Source: Nereida sp024640765 (GTDB lineage: Bacteria; Pseudomonadota; Alphaproteobacteria; Rhodobacterales; Rhodobacteraceae). Taken from it: a stretch of 30,925 bases of DNA. This document shows, piece by piece, positions 14,673 through 23,218 of the stretch; the first letter of the stretch is position 1, and the number at the start of each line of letters is the position of its first letter. The notes beneath the pieces were generated by a model. That model did not search any database and was not told where the DNA came from. It saw only the letters and a list, made by a program, of their open reading frames with translations. The stretch is taken from positions 1 through 30,925 of the forward strand of contig JAHEEK010000019.1 of assembly GCA_024640765.1 (NCBI GenBank), given 5' to 3'. The translations under genes and the position numbers were made by a program.

Positions 14673-16079
14673 TTATTCAGCAGGCGTGATGGGTGCGTCA
14701 CCGCCCCACTCAGGATAGCCTGCCGCTGGAACTTTCACTGCATCCATACCTGCAATCTCGGCACCTTCACGGATACGCAGCATGCCGCACATCTTGAGAA
14801 TTAGCGAAACAACGTAACCCGGTACAAAACCTAGCAAAAAGAACACGATTGCGCCAACGATTTGACCCATAAGGCTCACTGTTGGTGCATTCTCGATTGC
14901 GAGTGCTGGGAAACCAGCGCCCCAGACACCAAGCATAATCACACCATAAAGGCCGATTGTGCCGTGCACCGTGACCGCGCCAACCGCATCATCGATGCCG
15001 CGTTTCTCTAGGAAGTCAGCACATGGCTTGAGGATCAAACCGGCGGACAAAGCAATCAGGAATGCATGGGCAGGGTAGTAGATATCCAAACCAGAAGCCG
15101 TGGAAATAATACCCGCAAGCGCACCAGACATCATCCAGAACGGATCACGTGTGAACAACCAACTGCCGATGATACCACCCGCAACACCCATCAATATGTT
15201 AAACGATAGGGAGCCAAGCGTGATTGGTGTGCCATAGATCGTAGCGAATTTGTCTGGGAACCAGCTCCACCCCTCACCTGGAGGAACGACACAGGCCATC
15301 AAGAAGCCCCAGAAACCGACGATGATGAGCATCAGACCCACAACAGTCAGAGGCATATTATGCCCTGGAATGTGGTTGGATGTGCCGTCCGCGTTGAATT
15401 TGCCAATCCGTGGTCCAAGGTTGACAAGAACACCAAGCGCAAAGAACCCAGCGACCGCGTGCACAAGGCCCGCTGCACCGAAGTCATGCACACCCCACTG
15501 CGTGACCAACCAACCATCAGCATGCCAGCCCCAAGCCGCCGCAACGACCCAAGCGAACGAGCCAAGCACTACTGCGAGGATAATAAAGCCAACCGTTTGG
15601 ATACGCTCAATTACGGCACCAGACATTATGGAGGCTGTCGTGCAGGCAAACAGCGCGAACGCACCAAAGAACACACCGGAAATGTTATCTGCAATGTTCG
15701 GGCCCATGTATTGCGCTGACTCACCCCAGCCCAGTGCGATTGAATTCGCATATTCAATTCCAGAGATGCCCATAGGGCCTGCGGCACCCGGGATACCTGT
15801 TGGAAAGCCGAAATATACCCACCAGCCGAAGAAGTAGAATGTTGGGATCATAAACGCGAAGGCAAGAATGTTTTTCACGCCAGAACTCAAAACGTTTTTA
15901 AGGCGAGACGCCCCCATCTCGTATGCCAGAAAACCCGCGTGGATAATGATCATTAGCGGAATCGTCAGATAATAGTATGTCTCGGCAAACATTGTGTTGG
16001 TAACTTTAGCACCACCATCACCGCTTGCCGACTCAAGGGCTGCCACTTTGGCAACGAGGTCTGCAATTTGGTCTTCCAC
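14673..16079 (-). CDS. amtB: Amt/Mep-family ammonium (or methylammonium) channel
   Basis: Polytopic inner-membrane channel, 468 residues, with about 11 hydrophobic helices. Recognisable Amt features are the two pore-His segments: DFGAAGLVHAVAGFFALG in the first half and DDAVGAVTVHGTIGLYGV in the second. The sequence is diverged from housekeeping AmtB (AAGLVHAVAG instead of the usual GGTVVHxxAG). It begins with about 25 charged residues (MEDQIADLVAKVAALESA) that look like a short coiled coil before the first helix. The start is a GTG preceded by AGGAG. Divergent from mgsA, so it may carry methylammonium or recapture released ammonium; no glnK gene is beside it. Confidence 0.82.
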   Translation of the reverse strand: MEDQIADLVAKVAALESASGDGGAKVTNTMFAETYYYLTIPLMIIIHAGFLAYEMGASRLKNVLSSGVKNILAFAFMIPTFYFFGWWVYFGFPTGIPGAAGPMGISGIEYANSIALGWGESAQYMGPNIADNISGVFFGAFALFACTTASIMSGAVIERIQTVGFIILAVVLGSFAWVVAAAWGWHADGWLVTQWGVHDFGAAGLVHAVAGFFALGVLVNLGPRIGKFNADGTSNHIPGHNMPLTVVGLMLIIVGFWGFLMACVVPPGEGWSWFPDKFATIYGTPITLGSLSFNILMGVAGGIIGSWLFTRDPFWMMSGALAGIISTASGLDIYYPAHAFLIALSAGLILKPCADFLEKRGIDDAVGAVTVHGTIGLYGVIMLGVWGAGFPALAIENAPTVSLMGQIVGAIVFFLLGFVPGYVVSLILKMCGMLRIREGAEIAGMDAVKVPAAGYPEWGGDAPITPAE

Positions 16080-16200
16080 CTTAAAGTACTCCTGTTGGCT
16101 ATTTTATTTAGCGGCATAGTCGTTATTGCTATGCGCACTTTAAAAGCAATCATGACCAATTAAAAAAAGCCAGTATTTTTTTGAAATTTTTACCTTGTGT

Positions 16201-16218
16201 GAAAAAAAGTTTCCTAAC
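16201..16218 (+). promoter_or_regulatory. A-tract motif copy 3 (mgsA promoter)
   Basis: Reads GAAAAAAAGTTTCCTAAC, 80 nt before the mgsA start. The first 12 bases are identical to those of the copy before dmmD. Possible operator; see the A-tract finding. Confidence 0.4.
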
Positions 16219-16259
16219 AGTTGAGCGGTGAAATAAATGGTGGTAACGTTTAAACTTGG

Positions 16260-16278
16260 GGCCGTATCCAATACGGCC
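16260..16278. promoter_or_regulatory. Inverted repeat upstream of mgsA
   Basis: GGCCGTAT, a 3-nt spacer CCA, then ATACGGCC: a perfect 8-bp dyad. It could be an operator for a dimeric regulator, or an RNA hairpin in the leader lying about 20 nt before the mgsA start. It lacks a following T-run, so it is not a terminator. Confidence 0.55.
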
Positions 16279-16298
16279 GATATGCAAGGAATTCAAAT

Positions 16299-17228
16299 AT
16301 GTGCGGAATTGTTGGTCTTTTCTTGAAAGACAAATCGCTCGAACCTCTGCTGGGTGAAATGCTTACTTCTATGCTAATTACCATGACAGATCGTGGCCCC
16401 GATAGTGCAGGAATTGCGATTTATGGCTCTGAAAATCCAGGTCGATTAAAAATGACAGTGCAGTCTGATGCACCTGAGATAGCCTTTGCGGGTCTAGACG
16501 CTGAGCTTTCTGCTATGCTGGGTGGCACCGTTTTAATGGAGGTCATCAGCACTCATGCAGTCCTATCTATTCCTGCTGGTAGCTTCGAAAATACGCGCTC
16601 TGCCTTAATTGAGATACGGCCAAACATACGGATCATGAGTCGCGGGGACACACTAGAGATTTATAAAGAAGTTGGCCTGCCCAAGGACGTAGCTGCGCGT
16701 TTCAACGTCACATCCATGAGCGGAACTCATGGAATTGGTCATACGCGCATGGCGACTGAATCAGCGATTACAACAATGGGTGCACATCCTTTCAACACGG
16801 GCGACGATCAGTGCTTGGTGCACAACGGATCGCTGTCCAACCACAATTCTTTGCGCCGCAAGCTGCGCCGCGAAGGCATTCACATCGAAACAGAAAACGA
16901 TACAGAGGTCGGCGCGGCTTACCTCACTTGGAAGATGCGCGAAGGCGCGACGCTTGGCGAGGCACTGGAAAGCTCACTCGATGATCTCGATGGCTTCTTC
17001 ACTTTCCTCGTCGGTACCAAAGACGGCTTTGGTGTAGTTCGTGATCCGATTGCGTGCAAACCCGCTGTTATGGCCGAAACTGATCAATATGTGGCGTTTG
17101 GGTCAGAGTATCGCGCTTTGGTAAATCTCCCCGGTATTGAGGAGGCTCGCGTTTGGGAGCCAGAACCCGCAACCGTCTATTTCTGGAGCCACAATACGGC
17201 CCCGACTAGCACAGAGAAGGCAGCGTAA
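16299..17228 (+). CDS. mgsA: N-methylglutamate synthase subunit A (glutamine amidotransferase domain)
   Basis: GltB-type class II glutamine amidotransferase, 309 residues, also annotated GlxB. The protein begins MCGIVGLFLKD, so Cys2 becomes the N-terminal nucleophile. DRGPDSAGIAI, GHTRMATESA and VHNGSLSNHNSLRRKL are the usual Ntn-amidotransferase active-site segments. In the N-methylglutamate pathway it opens gamma-glutamylmethylamide and passes the methylamine on through MgsC, the three Mgs proteins corresponding to parts of one glutamate synthase large chain. The mgsB ATG follows its TAA directly. Confidence 0.87.
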   Translation: MCGIVGLFLKDKSLEPLLGEMLTSMLITMTDRGPDSAGIAIYGSENPGRLKMTVQSDAPEIAFAGLDAELSAMLGGTVLMEVISTHAVLSIPAGSFENTRSALIEIRPNIRIMSRGDTLEIYKEVGLPKDVAARFNVTSMSGTHGIGHTRMATESAITTMGAHPFNTGDDQCLVHNGSLSNHNSLRRKLRREGIHIETENDTEVGAAYLTWKMREGATLGEALESSLDDLDGFFTFLVGTKDGFGVVRDPIACKPAVMAETDQYVAFGSEYRALVNLPGIEEARVWEPEPATVYFWSHNTAPTSTEKAA

Positions 17229-17912
17229 ATGCAAACAGTTGATTTACAAAAAATGGGTCTGCGCGGCGTGAACGCGGCGCTGCATGCACAGTCGGATGAT
17301 ACCAACCAGACGGTGTGGACGATTGAAAACGCCAAAGGCGCGCATGCGATTGCTTGCGGACTTGATGCGCCGATTGAAGTGACGGTCAAAGGGTCCACCG
17401 GTTACTATTGCGCGGGTATGAACCAGCAAGCGACAGTCAACATCCACGGCTCTGCCGGGCCGGGGACGGGCGAAAACATCATGTCGGGGAAGATCATCAT
17501 TGAAGGCGATGCTAGCCAATATTTGGGCGCAACGGGTCATGGTGGATTGATCGTAGTGAAAGGCAATGCGTCCTCGCGCTGTGGTATTTCGATGAAAGGC
17601 GTGAACATCGTGGTTCAAGGCAACATCGGCCACATGTCCGCGTTTATGGGGCAATCTGGCAACCTCGTGGTTTGCGGTGACGCCGGCGATGCACTTGGAG
17701 ACAGCTGCTACGAAGCGCGATTCTTCGTGCGTGGCTCAGTAAAAAGCCTTGGCGCGGATTGTGAGAAAAAAGAGATGCGCGAAGAGCATCTGACGCTTTT
17801 GCAAAACCTTTTGGATGAAGCAGGTATCGACGCCAATCCCAAAGACTTCACGCGCTACGGTTCTGCCCGCAATCTGTACAACTTCGACGTCGACAACGCT
17901 GCGGCGTATTAA
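17229..17912 (+). CDS. mgsB: N-methylglutamate synthase subunit B (GXGXG domain)
   Basis: A 227-residue protein corresponding to the C-terminal GXGXG beta-helix domain of glutamate synthase (GltB C-terminus, GlxC). The repeated glycine-rich turns are visible (GSAGPGTGENIMSGKI, ATGHGGLIVVKGNASSRCG, GNIGHMSAFMGQSGNLVVCG). It is a structural scaffold linking amidotransferase and synthase domains. It starts on the base after the mgsA stop, and mgsC begins 11 nt after it with AAGGA upstream. Confidence 0.86.
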   Translation: MQTVDLQKMGLRGVNAALHAQSDDTNQTVWTIENAKGAHAIACGLDAPIEVTVKGSTGYYCAGMNQQATVNIHGSAGPGTGENIMSGKIIIEGDASQYLGATGHGGLIVVKGNASSRCGISMKGVNIVVQGNIGHMSAFMGQSGNLVVCGDAGDALGDSCYEARFFVRGSVKSLGADCEKKEMREEHLTLLQNLLDEAGIDANPKDFTRYGSARNLYNFDVDNAAAY

Positions 17913-17923
17913 GGATACCAACG

Positions 17924-19270
17924 ATGAAAACACATGACGCAAAAGGTATCCCGCACACTTCCCCGCGACAGTCTGCGACCTTCACACAAGACATCAACTC
18001 AGACATCCGTCGCGCGGCTGCGACGGGCATTTACGACATCAGAGGCGGCGGCGCAAAGCGTAAAGTACCTAGCTTTGATGACCTGTTGTTCATGGGCGCT
18101 TCGATCTCGCGCTATCCGCTCGAAGGCTATCGAGAGAAGTGCGACACGAACGTTACCATTGGAGGTTTGAACGCCTCTAACCCGATTGAGCTCGATATCC
18201 CTGTGACCATCGCAGGTATGTCATTCGGTGCTTTGTCCGGTCCTGCGAAGGAAGCGCTAGGTCGCGGTGCGTCTATGGCTGGTACGTCCACCACGACTGG
18301 TGATGGTGGCATGACACCTGAAGAGCGCGGGCATTCTGACAAGTTGGTCTATCAGTACTTGCCCTCTCGTTATGGCATGAATCCTAATGATCTGCGCAAA
18401 GCGGATGCTATTGAAATTGTCGTCGGCCAAGGTGCGAAACCCGGTGGCGGCGGTATGCTCTTGGGTCAGAAAATTTCTGACCGTGTGGCACATATGCGTA
18501 ACCTGCCTAAGGGTATTGATCAGCGCTCGGCCTGTCGTCACCCTGATTGGACGGGTCCTGATGATCTTGAGATTAAGATTTTGGAACTACGCGAAATCAC
18601 AGGGTGGAAAGTGCCGATTTACGTAAAAGTCGCTGGTGCGCGGCCTTACTATGACGTCACTTTGGCGGTCAAAGCGGGCGCAGATGCAATCGTTCTAGAT
18701 GGCATGCAAGGCGGGACTGCAGCGACGCAGGACGTCTTCATCGAGCACGTGGGTCAGCCGACATTGGCTATCATTCGTCCAGCGGTACAAGCGCTTCAAG
18801 ACCTTGGCATGCACCGCAAAGTACAACTAATCCTGTCAGGTGGTATCCGCTCTGGCGCGGACGTTGCAAAGGCTATGGCGCTCGGCGCAGACGCTGTTGC
18901 AATCGGTACCGCAGCATTGATTGCTTTGGGTGATAATGATCCAAAATGGGAAGCTGAGTACAACGCACTTGGCACGACTGCCGGTGCTTATGATGATTGG
19001 CACGAGGGCCAAGACCCAGCGGGCATTACCACACAAGATCCAGAATTGATGAAGCGTTTTGATCCGATTGAAGGCGGTCGCCGCTTGCGCAACTACCTCA
19101 AAGTGATGACGCTTGAGGCGCAAACTATTGCGCGTGCCTGCGGCAAGAACCATCTACACAACCTAGAACCAGAAGATTTGGTCGCGCTGACAATGGAAGC
19201 GGCGGCGATGGCAAAAGTGCCACTATGCGGTACTGATTGGTATCCTGGCAAGCCCGGAACTGGTTACTAG
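17924..19270 (+). CDS. mgsC: N-methylglutamate synthase subunit C (FMN-binding synthase domain)
   Basis: FMN-binding glutamate-synthase-like TIM barrel, 448 residues, also annotated GlxD. Typical segments are IAGMSFGALSGPAKEALGRG, GQGAKPGGGGMLLGQK, GADAIVLDGMQGGT and GGIRSGADVAKAMALGADAVAIG (flavin phosphate site). The C-terminal ACGKNHLHNLEPEDL is in the place of the GltB 3Fe-4S cysteine loop, of which only part is kept. It makes N-methylglutamate from methylamine released in the complex. A hairpin with a T-run lies just after the gene. Confidence 0.87.
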   Translation: MKTHDAKGIPHTSPRQSATFTQDINSDIRRAAATGIYDIRGGGAKRKVPSFDDLLFMGASISRYPLEGYREKCDTNVTIGGLNASNPIELDIPVTIAGMSFGALSGPAKEALGRGASMAGTSTTTGDGGMTPEERGHSDKLVYQYLPSRYGMNPNDLRKADAIEIVVGQGAKPGGGGMLLGQKISDRVAHMRNLPKGIDQRSACRHPDWTGPDDLEIKILELREITGWKVPIYVKVAGARPYYDVTLAVKAGADAIVLDGMQGGTAATQDVFIEHVGQPTLAIIRPAVQALQDLGMHRKVQLILSGGIRSGADVAKAMALGADAVAIGTAALIALGDNDPKWEAEYNALGTTAGAYDDWHEGQDPAGITTQDPELMKRFDPIEGGRRLRNYLKVMTLEAQTIARACGKNHLHNLEPEDLVALTMEAAAMAKVPLCGTDWYPGKPGTGY

Positions 19271-19283
19271 GATATGAAGCAAG

Positions 19284-19315
19284 GGCGCGGCCAGAACATG
19301 GCACGCGCCTTTTTT
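19284..19315 (+). terminator. Hairpin with T-run between mgsC and gmaS
   Basis: GGCGCGGCC (19284-19292), 7-nt loop, then GGC-A-CGCGCC (19300-19309) forms a 9-bp stem with one bulge, followed by TTTTTT. It is a textbook rho-independent terminator in shape, yet lies inside an otherwise continuous operon. It may give partial termination, lowering gmaS-tmm relative to mgs, or gmaS may have its own promoter in the remaining ~30 nt, which looks too short for this. Confidence 0.65.
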
Positions 19316-19345
19316 GAGTTCGAATAGAAGACGACAGGGAAAAAA

Positions 19346-20680
19346 ATGACAGTTAATTTGGCAAAATTCGCAGAAGAGAACGGCGTAAAATACTTCATGA
19401 TTTCGTTTACCGACCTGTTCGGTGGTCAGCGCGCTAAATTAGTGCCCGCGCGCGCAATCGACGATATGCAAGAAGACGGAGCAGGCTTTGCAGGATTTGC
19501 GACTTGGCTTGATCTGACGCCTGCTCACCCTGACATGTTGGCGGTTCCGGACCCTGATGCGGTGATCATCCTGCCGTGGAACAAAGAAATCGCATGGGTC
19601 CCAGCGGATTGCGTGATGGAGGGCGAACCAGTTGAGCAAGCGCCACGAAACGTGTTGCGCAAGCTGATTGCCGAAGCCGCCGAAGAGGGCATGCACGTCA
19701 AGACAGGCATTGAGGCTGAGTTCTTCCTGCTGACACCCGAGGGCGACCAAATCAGTGATAGCTTCGATACGGCCGCGAAACCTTGTTACGATCAACAAGC
19801 GTTCATGCGTCGCCTCGATGTGATCCGCGAGATTTCGGATCATATGCTCGATCTTGGTTGGAACCCGTATCAGAATGACCACGAGGATGCAAATGGTCAG
19901 TGGGAGATGAACTGGGATTTCGATGATGCGCTTAAGACAGCTGACAAGCACAGTTTCTTCAAGTTCATGACCAAATGCGTCGCTGAAAAGCATGGCTACC
20001 GTGCGACATTCATGCCTAAGCCTATTGAGGGCCTAACAGGCAATGGTTGCCACGCGCACGTTTCTGTTTGGGATGCGGCTGGTGATGCGTCTAGAAAGAA
20101 CGTCTTTGCGATGGAGGCCAACGACAGCAGCCAAACCGCAGAGCTTGGCCTGTCTGAGCAAGGCCGTCATTTCCTTGGAGGCATCATGAAGCACGCCAGT
20201 GCGCTTGCGGCGATAACCAACCCGACGGTGAACAGCTACAAACGCATCAACGCGCCGCGCACGATGTCAGGTGCGACTTGGGCACCAAATACGGTGACTT
20301 GGACAGGCAACAACCGTACGCACATGGTGCGCGTTCCGGGCCCTGGCCGTTTTGAGTTGCGTCTGCCAGATGGCGCGGTGAACCCATATTTGTTGCAGGC
20401 TGTGATTATCGCAGCGGGTCTATCCGGCGTGCGCTCCAAAGCGGATCCAGGCAAGCGTCACGACATTGATATGTATGCGGAAGGTCACAAGGTGCGCGGC
20501 GCGCCAAAGCTGCCTTTGAATATGCTTGATGCATTGCGGGAATATGACAAAGACGAAGGTCTGAAGGCTGCTATGGGTGAAGAGTTTTCGCGCAGCTATC
20601 TCAAGATGAAGATGCAGGAATGGAATTCCTTCGTTTCGTATTTCTGTCAGTGGGAGCGTGATAACACGCTCGATATCTAA
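19346..20680 (+). CDS. gmaS: Gamma-glutamylmethylamide synthetase (GmaS)
   Basis: ATP-dependent ligase of the glutamine synthetase superfamily (GlnT-like branch), 444 residues. It joins methylamine to the gamma-carboxyl of glutamate. Glutamine-synthetase segments: KTGIEAEFFLLT (metal-binding Glu), NGCHAHVSVWD (substrate loop), NPTVNSYKRINAPRT, and RVPGPGRFELRLPDGAVNPY. The gene follows GGGAAAAAA before the ATG at 19346. Neighbours mgsABC and tmm support GmaS over a glutamine synthetase role, and no adenylylation-type Tyr loop is evident. Confidence 0.88.
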   Translation: MTVNLAKFAEENGVKYFMISFTDLFGGQRAKLVPARAIDDMQEDGAGFAGFATWLDLTPAHPDMLAVPDPDAVIILPWNKEIAWVPADCVMEGEPVEQAPRNVLRKLIAEAAEEGMHVKTGIEAEFFLLTPEGDQISDSFDTAAKPCYDQQAFMRRLDVIREISDHMLDLGWNPYQNDHEDANGQWEMNWDFDDALKTADKHSFFKFMTKCVAEKHGYRATFMPKPIEGLTGNGCHAHVSVWDAAGDASRKNVFAMEANDSSQTAELGLSEQGRHFLGGIMKHASALAAITNPTVNSYKRINAPRTMSGATWAPNTVTWTGNNRTHMVRVPGPGRFELRLPDGAVNPYLLQAVIIAAGLSGVRSKADPGKRHDIDMYAEGHKVRGAPKLPLNMLDALREYDKDEGLKAAMGEEFSRSYLKMKMQEWNSFVSYFCQWERDNTLDI

Positions 20681-20741
20681 ATACCGACTTGTATGGAAAT
20701 CACACAGCTCACATAAATCTACGTTAAAAAAGGAGCATTAC

Positions 20742-22076
20742 ATGACCAAGCGCGTCGCCATCATCGGTGCAGGTCCGTCAGGATTAGCACAATTGCGAGC
20801 CTTTCAATCCGCCGCTGAAAAAGGCGCTGAGGTGCCTGAAATCGTTTGTTTTGAAAAGCAATCCAACTGGGGCGGTTTGTGGAATTACACGTGGCGTACG
20901 GGCCTAGATCAATATGGTGAGCCTGTTCACGGGTCTATGTATCGCTATTTGTGGTCGAACGGCCCGAAAGAAGGTTTGGAATTTGCGGATTACTCTTTCG
21001 AGGAACATTTCGGCAAACAGATCGCCTCTTATCCCCCGCGCGCTGTTTTGTTCGATTATATCGAGGGCCGCGTGAAAAAGGCGGGCGTGCGCGATCAGAT
21101 CCGTTTTGAAACGGCTGTACGCTGGGTGCAAAAGAGTGATGCAGGTTTTGACGTGACTGTCTGTGATCTCCCAAATGATCGCACGTATACGGAAAGCTTT
21201 GATCACGTGATCGTCGCTTCTGGTCACTTCAGCACGCCAAATGTGCCACAGTTTGATGGGTTCGAGAGTTTTAAGGGACGCGTTCTACACGCCCATGATT
21301 TCCGCGACGCGATGGAGTTTGCAGGCAAAGATGTGCTGATTGTTGGCACGTCTTATTCTGCGGAAGACATCGGCTCGCAGCTTTGGAAGTATGGTGCAAA
21401 GACAATCACGGTCAGCCATCGCACAGCGGCTATGGGCTATGACTGGCCGGATAACTGGCAAGAGGTGCCGCTTCTCACGAAGGTTGATGGCAATACTGCG
21501 CATTTCAAGGATGGGACCACGAAAGACATTGATGCTGTGATCCTGTGTACGGGCTACAAGCATCATTTCCCTTACATGCCTGATGACTTGCGCTTGCAAA
21601 CGGCGAACCGTTTGGCGAGCGCGGATCTCTATAAAGGGGTCGCTTATGTGCCAGAGCCGGACCTGTTCTATCTGGGTATGCAGGATCAGTGGTTCACCTT
21701 CAACATGTTCGATGCGCAAGCATGGTACGTGCGCGATGTGATCATGGGGCGGATTACAATGCCTGATCTTGAGGCACGCAAAGCTGATGTTGTGGATCGT
21801 GTCGCGCGTGAGGATGCAGGTGAGGACGATTATGATGCGATCTGGTATCAGGGCGATTACATCAAGGAATTGATCGCGGATACGGATTACCCGAGCTTTG
21901 ATGTCGAGGGTGCGTGCCAAGCGTTCAAAGAGTGGAAAGGGCATAAGAAGAAAGACATCATGACCTTCCGCAACAACGCTTACAAATCGGTCATCACTGG
22001 CACGATGGCCCCGATCCATCACACGCCATGGAAGGATGCGCTGGACGATAGTTTGGAAGTTTACCTGCAAAACTGA
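20742..22076 (+). CDS. tmm: Trimethylamine monooxygenase (Tmm)
   Basis: NADPH-dependent flavin monooxygenase that oxidises trimethylamine to TMAO, 444 residues. IIGAGPSGLAQL (FAD, residues ~6-17), the FMO signature FKGRVLHAHDF, and LIVGTSYSAEDIGSQL (NADPH) appear in the expected order. The start is the ATG at 20742, 8 nt after AAGGAG; an upstream in-frame start at 20658 would lie inside gmaS. It is the last gene of the mgs-gmaS-tmm operon and is followed by a strong terminator. Tmm homologues also oxidise other tertiary amines and methylated sulphides, so a side reaction on DMS is possible. Confidence 0.9.
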   Translation: MTKRVAIIGAGPSGLAQLRAFQSAAEKGAEVPEIVCFEKQSNWGGLWNYTWRTGLDQYGEPVHGSMYRYLWSNGPKEGLEFADYSFEEHFGKQIASYPPRAVLFDYIEGRVKKAGVRDQIRFETAVRWVQKSDAGFDVTVCDLPNDRTYTESFDHVIVASGHFSTPNVPQFDGFESFKGRVLHAHDFRDAMEFAGKDVLIVGTSYSAEDIGSQLWKYGAKTITVSHRTAAMGYDWPDNWQEVPLLTKVDGNTAHFKDGTTKDIDAVILCTGYKHHFPYMPDDLRLQTANRLASADLYKGVAYVPEPDLFYLGMQDQWFTFNMFDAQAWYVRDVIMGRITMPDLEARKADVVDRVAREDAGEDDYDAIWYQGDYIKELIADTDYPSFDVEGACQAFKEWKGHKKKDIMTFRNNAYKSVITGTMAPIHHTPWKDALDDSLEVYLQN

Positions 22077-22098
22077 GCAATTTGACGATTGCTAAGAG

Positions 22099-22121
22099 AC
22101 AGGGACTTCGGTCCCTGTTTT
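22099..22121 (+). terminator. Rho-independent terminator after tmm
   Basis: ACAGGGAC (22099-22106), UUCG tetraloop, GTCCCTGT (22111-22118), then TTTCG. A perfect 8-bp stem with the very stable TTCG loop, 22 nt after the tmm stop. Confidence 0.85.
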
Positions 22122-22237
22122 CGTTTGAGCAATCCCGTTGCGACGCTACTGGCTGCATGAATGGCGTGAAATAGCATGATAATCGAGGATTCTGGTTGCA
22201 CTGTTAATAGAGCCTGAAGGCGCGAGGAACCTAAGTG

Positions 22238-22742
22238 ATGACCCAAACTCATTTAGAAATTGCTTTGAAAGAGCTCAGAACGCTTCACAGGACGCATGCA
22301 GAGTTGAGTGTTTTTGTCCTTTTCCAGATGATGTGACGCGTCAACCGCTTGCGCCCTATTGTATTCCTGCGGCAGAGCTTTTCGCGATGCAAGACGGCCT
22401 GGACGCCAGCGCGTACCCAGACCTGCGCGATGCGCTTCGCGGGCTTGGATCTGACATGCTGTGGCGCGAAACCTACAAGGACAGTGATACAGATCCGGAC
22501 TTCATGAACCGCATTTGCACTATCCTTGGCATCATCATCCCGCAGAAGAAATCTATGTGGTGATCGCGGGCGAGGCAGAGTTTTATCTGCAAGGCGCGCC
22601 ATCACAAACGCTGCAATCTGGCCAATCCGCGTTTCATCCAAGCAGTGCAGCACATGCGCTTACCAGTCATGCGCATCCTGTGATGGCCTATGTGGTTTGG
22701 CGCGATGATTTTGATGTTGCGCCTGTTTGGTTGGAAAGATGA
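22238..22742 (+). pseudogene. DMSP-lyase-like cupin gene (DddQ/DddL family), broken
   Basis: Three frames must be joined to follow this gene. It begins at ATG 22238 (MTQTHLEIALKELRTLH), shifts near the T-run at 22311-22315 to the frame that reads PFPDDVTRQPLAPYCIP... to DFMNR (~22510), then shifts again near 22505-22512 to a frame reading HYPWHHHPAEEIYVVIAGEA and ending at 22742. The last part keeps the cupin ligand pattern of DMSP lyases (His-Pro-Ala-Glu-Glu-Ile-Tyr and a later His). The assembled product is about 165 residues against roughly 200 for DddQ, and the missing stretch seems to lie at the second junction. It probably makes no active enzyme. Base-call errors could explain the first shift, less easily the internal loss. 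Confidence 0.65.
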
Positions 22743-22749
22743 TGCCGGG

Positions 22750-23160
22750 TTAGCGCCGTGTTCCGGCTGTCTCCCAATCCTCAATATCGTTAACTAGGAT
22801 ATCAGCGACGCGGCGAAATACTGTGTCCAAACGATCCGCCAGAGGGCCCTCATGACCTTCGTCACTAAGCGCTTGCGACATACAAAGCACCCAATTGTCA
22901 GCGTCCTCTTGCCTAATTGGGACATGTGCATGCATCAGTTTCACATCCATATGCCCATGTTTTTCTTTGTAATAGTACCGCCCACCCATAAAACCTGTGA
23001 GGAAATTGAACTGCTCAACACGTGCATGTTCAACGCCGTGCCCGCGTGCGTGCCCGCGGCGCAGGTTTGAGCCTTCGGGCAAGGTTTCGACCAGATCGTA
23101 GAAATGCTCGACCAAGTCGCGCAGGGAGGCTTCGCCGCCAATTTCATCAAGCATGCTCAT
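22750..23160 (-). CDS. Group II truncated haemoglobin
   Basis: Small haem protein, 136 residues, of the trHbO type: ASLRDLVEHFYDLVETLPE (B helix with Tyr21), FLTGFMGGRYYYKEKHGH, and LMHAHVPI with His77 as likely proximal haem ligand, followed by Trp90 in NWVLCMSQAL (G8 position). These proteins handle oxygen or nitric oxide; the actual ligand is unknown here. The gene is intact and lies 7 nt from the end of the broken cupin gene, converging with it. It may be co-transcribed with tdm on the minus strand, and could serve oxygen-dependent amine oxidation, but that is inference. Confidence 0.8.
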   Translation of the reverse strand: MSMLDEIGGEASLRDLVEHFYDLVETLPEGSNLRRGHARGHGVEHARVEQFNFLTGFMGGRYYYKEKHGHMDVKLMHAHVPIRQEDADNWVLCMSQALSDEGHEGPLADRLDTVFRRVADILVNDIEDWETAGTRR

Positions 23161-23218
23161 AGGGAATATCGTGCACCGCGCTCGTTTGTGCGTCGTTGAT
23201 ACAGATCAAAGGGCCATA

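Larger units (their letters stand above)
16080..16298. promoter_or_regulatory. Divergent promoter region amtB / mgsA
   Basis: A 219-bp, strongly AT-rich gap. It contains an A-tract motif copy (16201-16218), GTAACGTTTAAAC (16243-16255), and a perfect inverted repeat GGCCGTAT-CCA-ATACGGCC (16260-16278) just before the mgsA ribosome binding site (AAGGA, 16277-16290 region). It must drive the mgsABC-gmaS-tmm operon to the right and the amt unit to the left. Confidence 0.55.
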
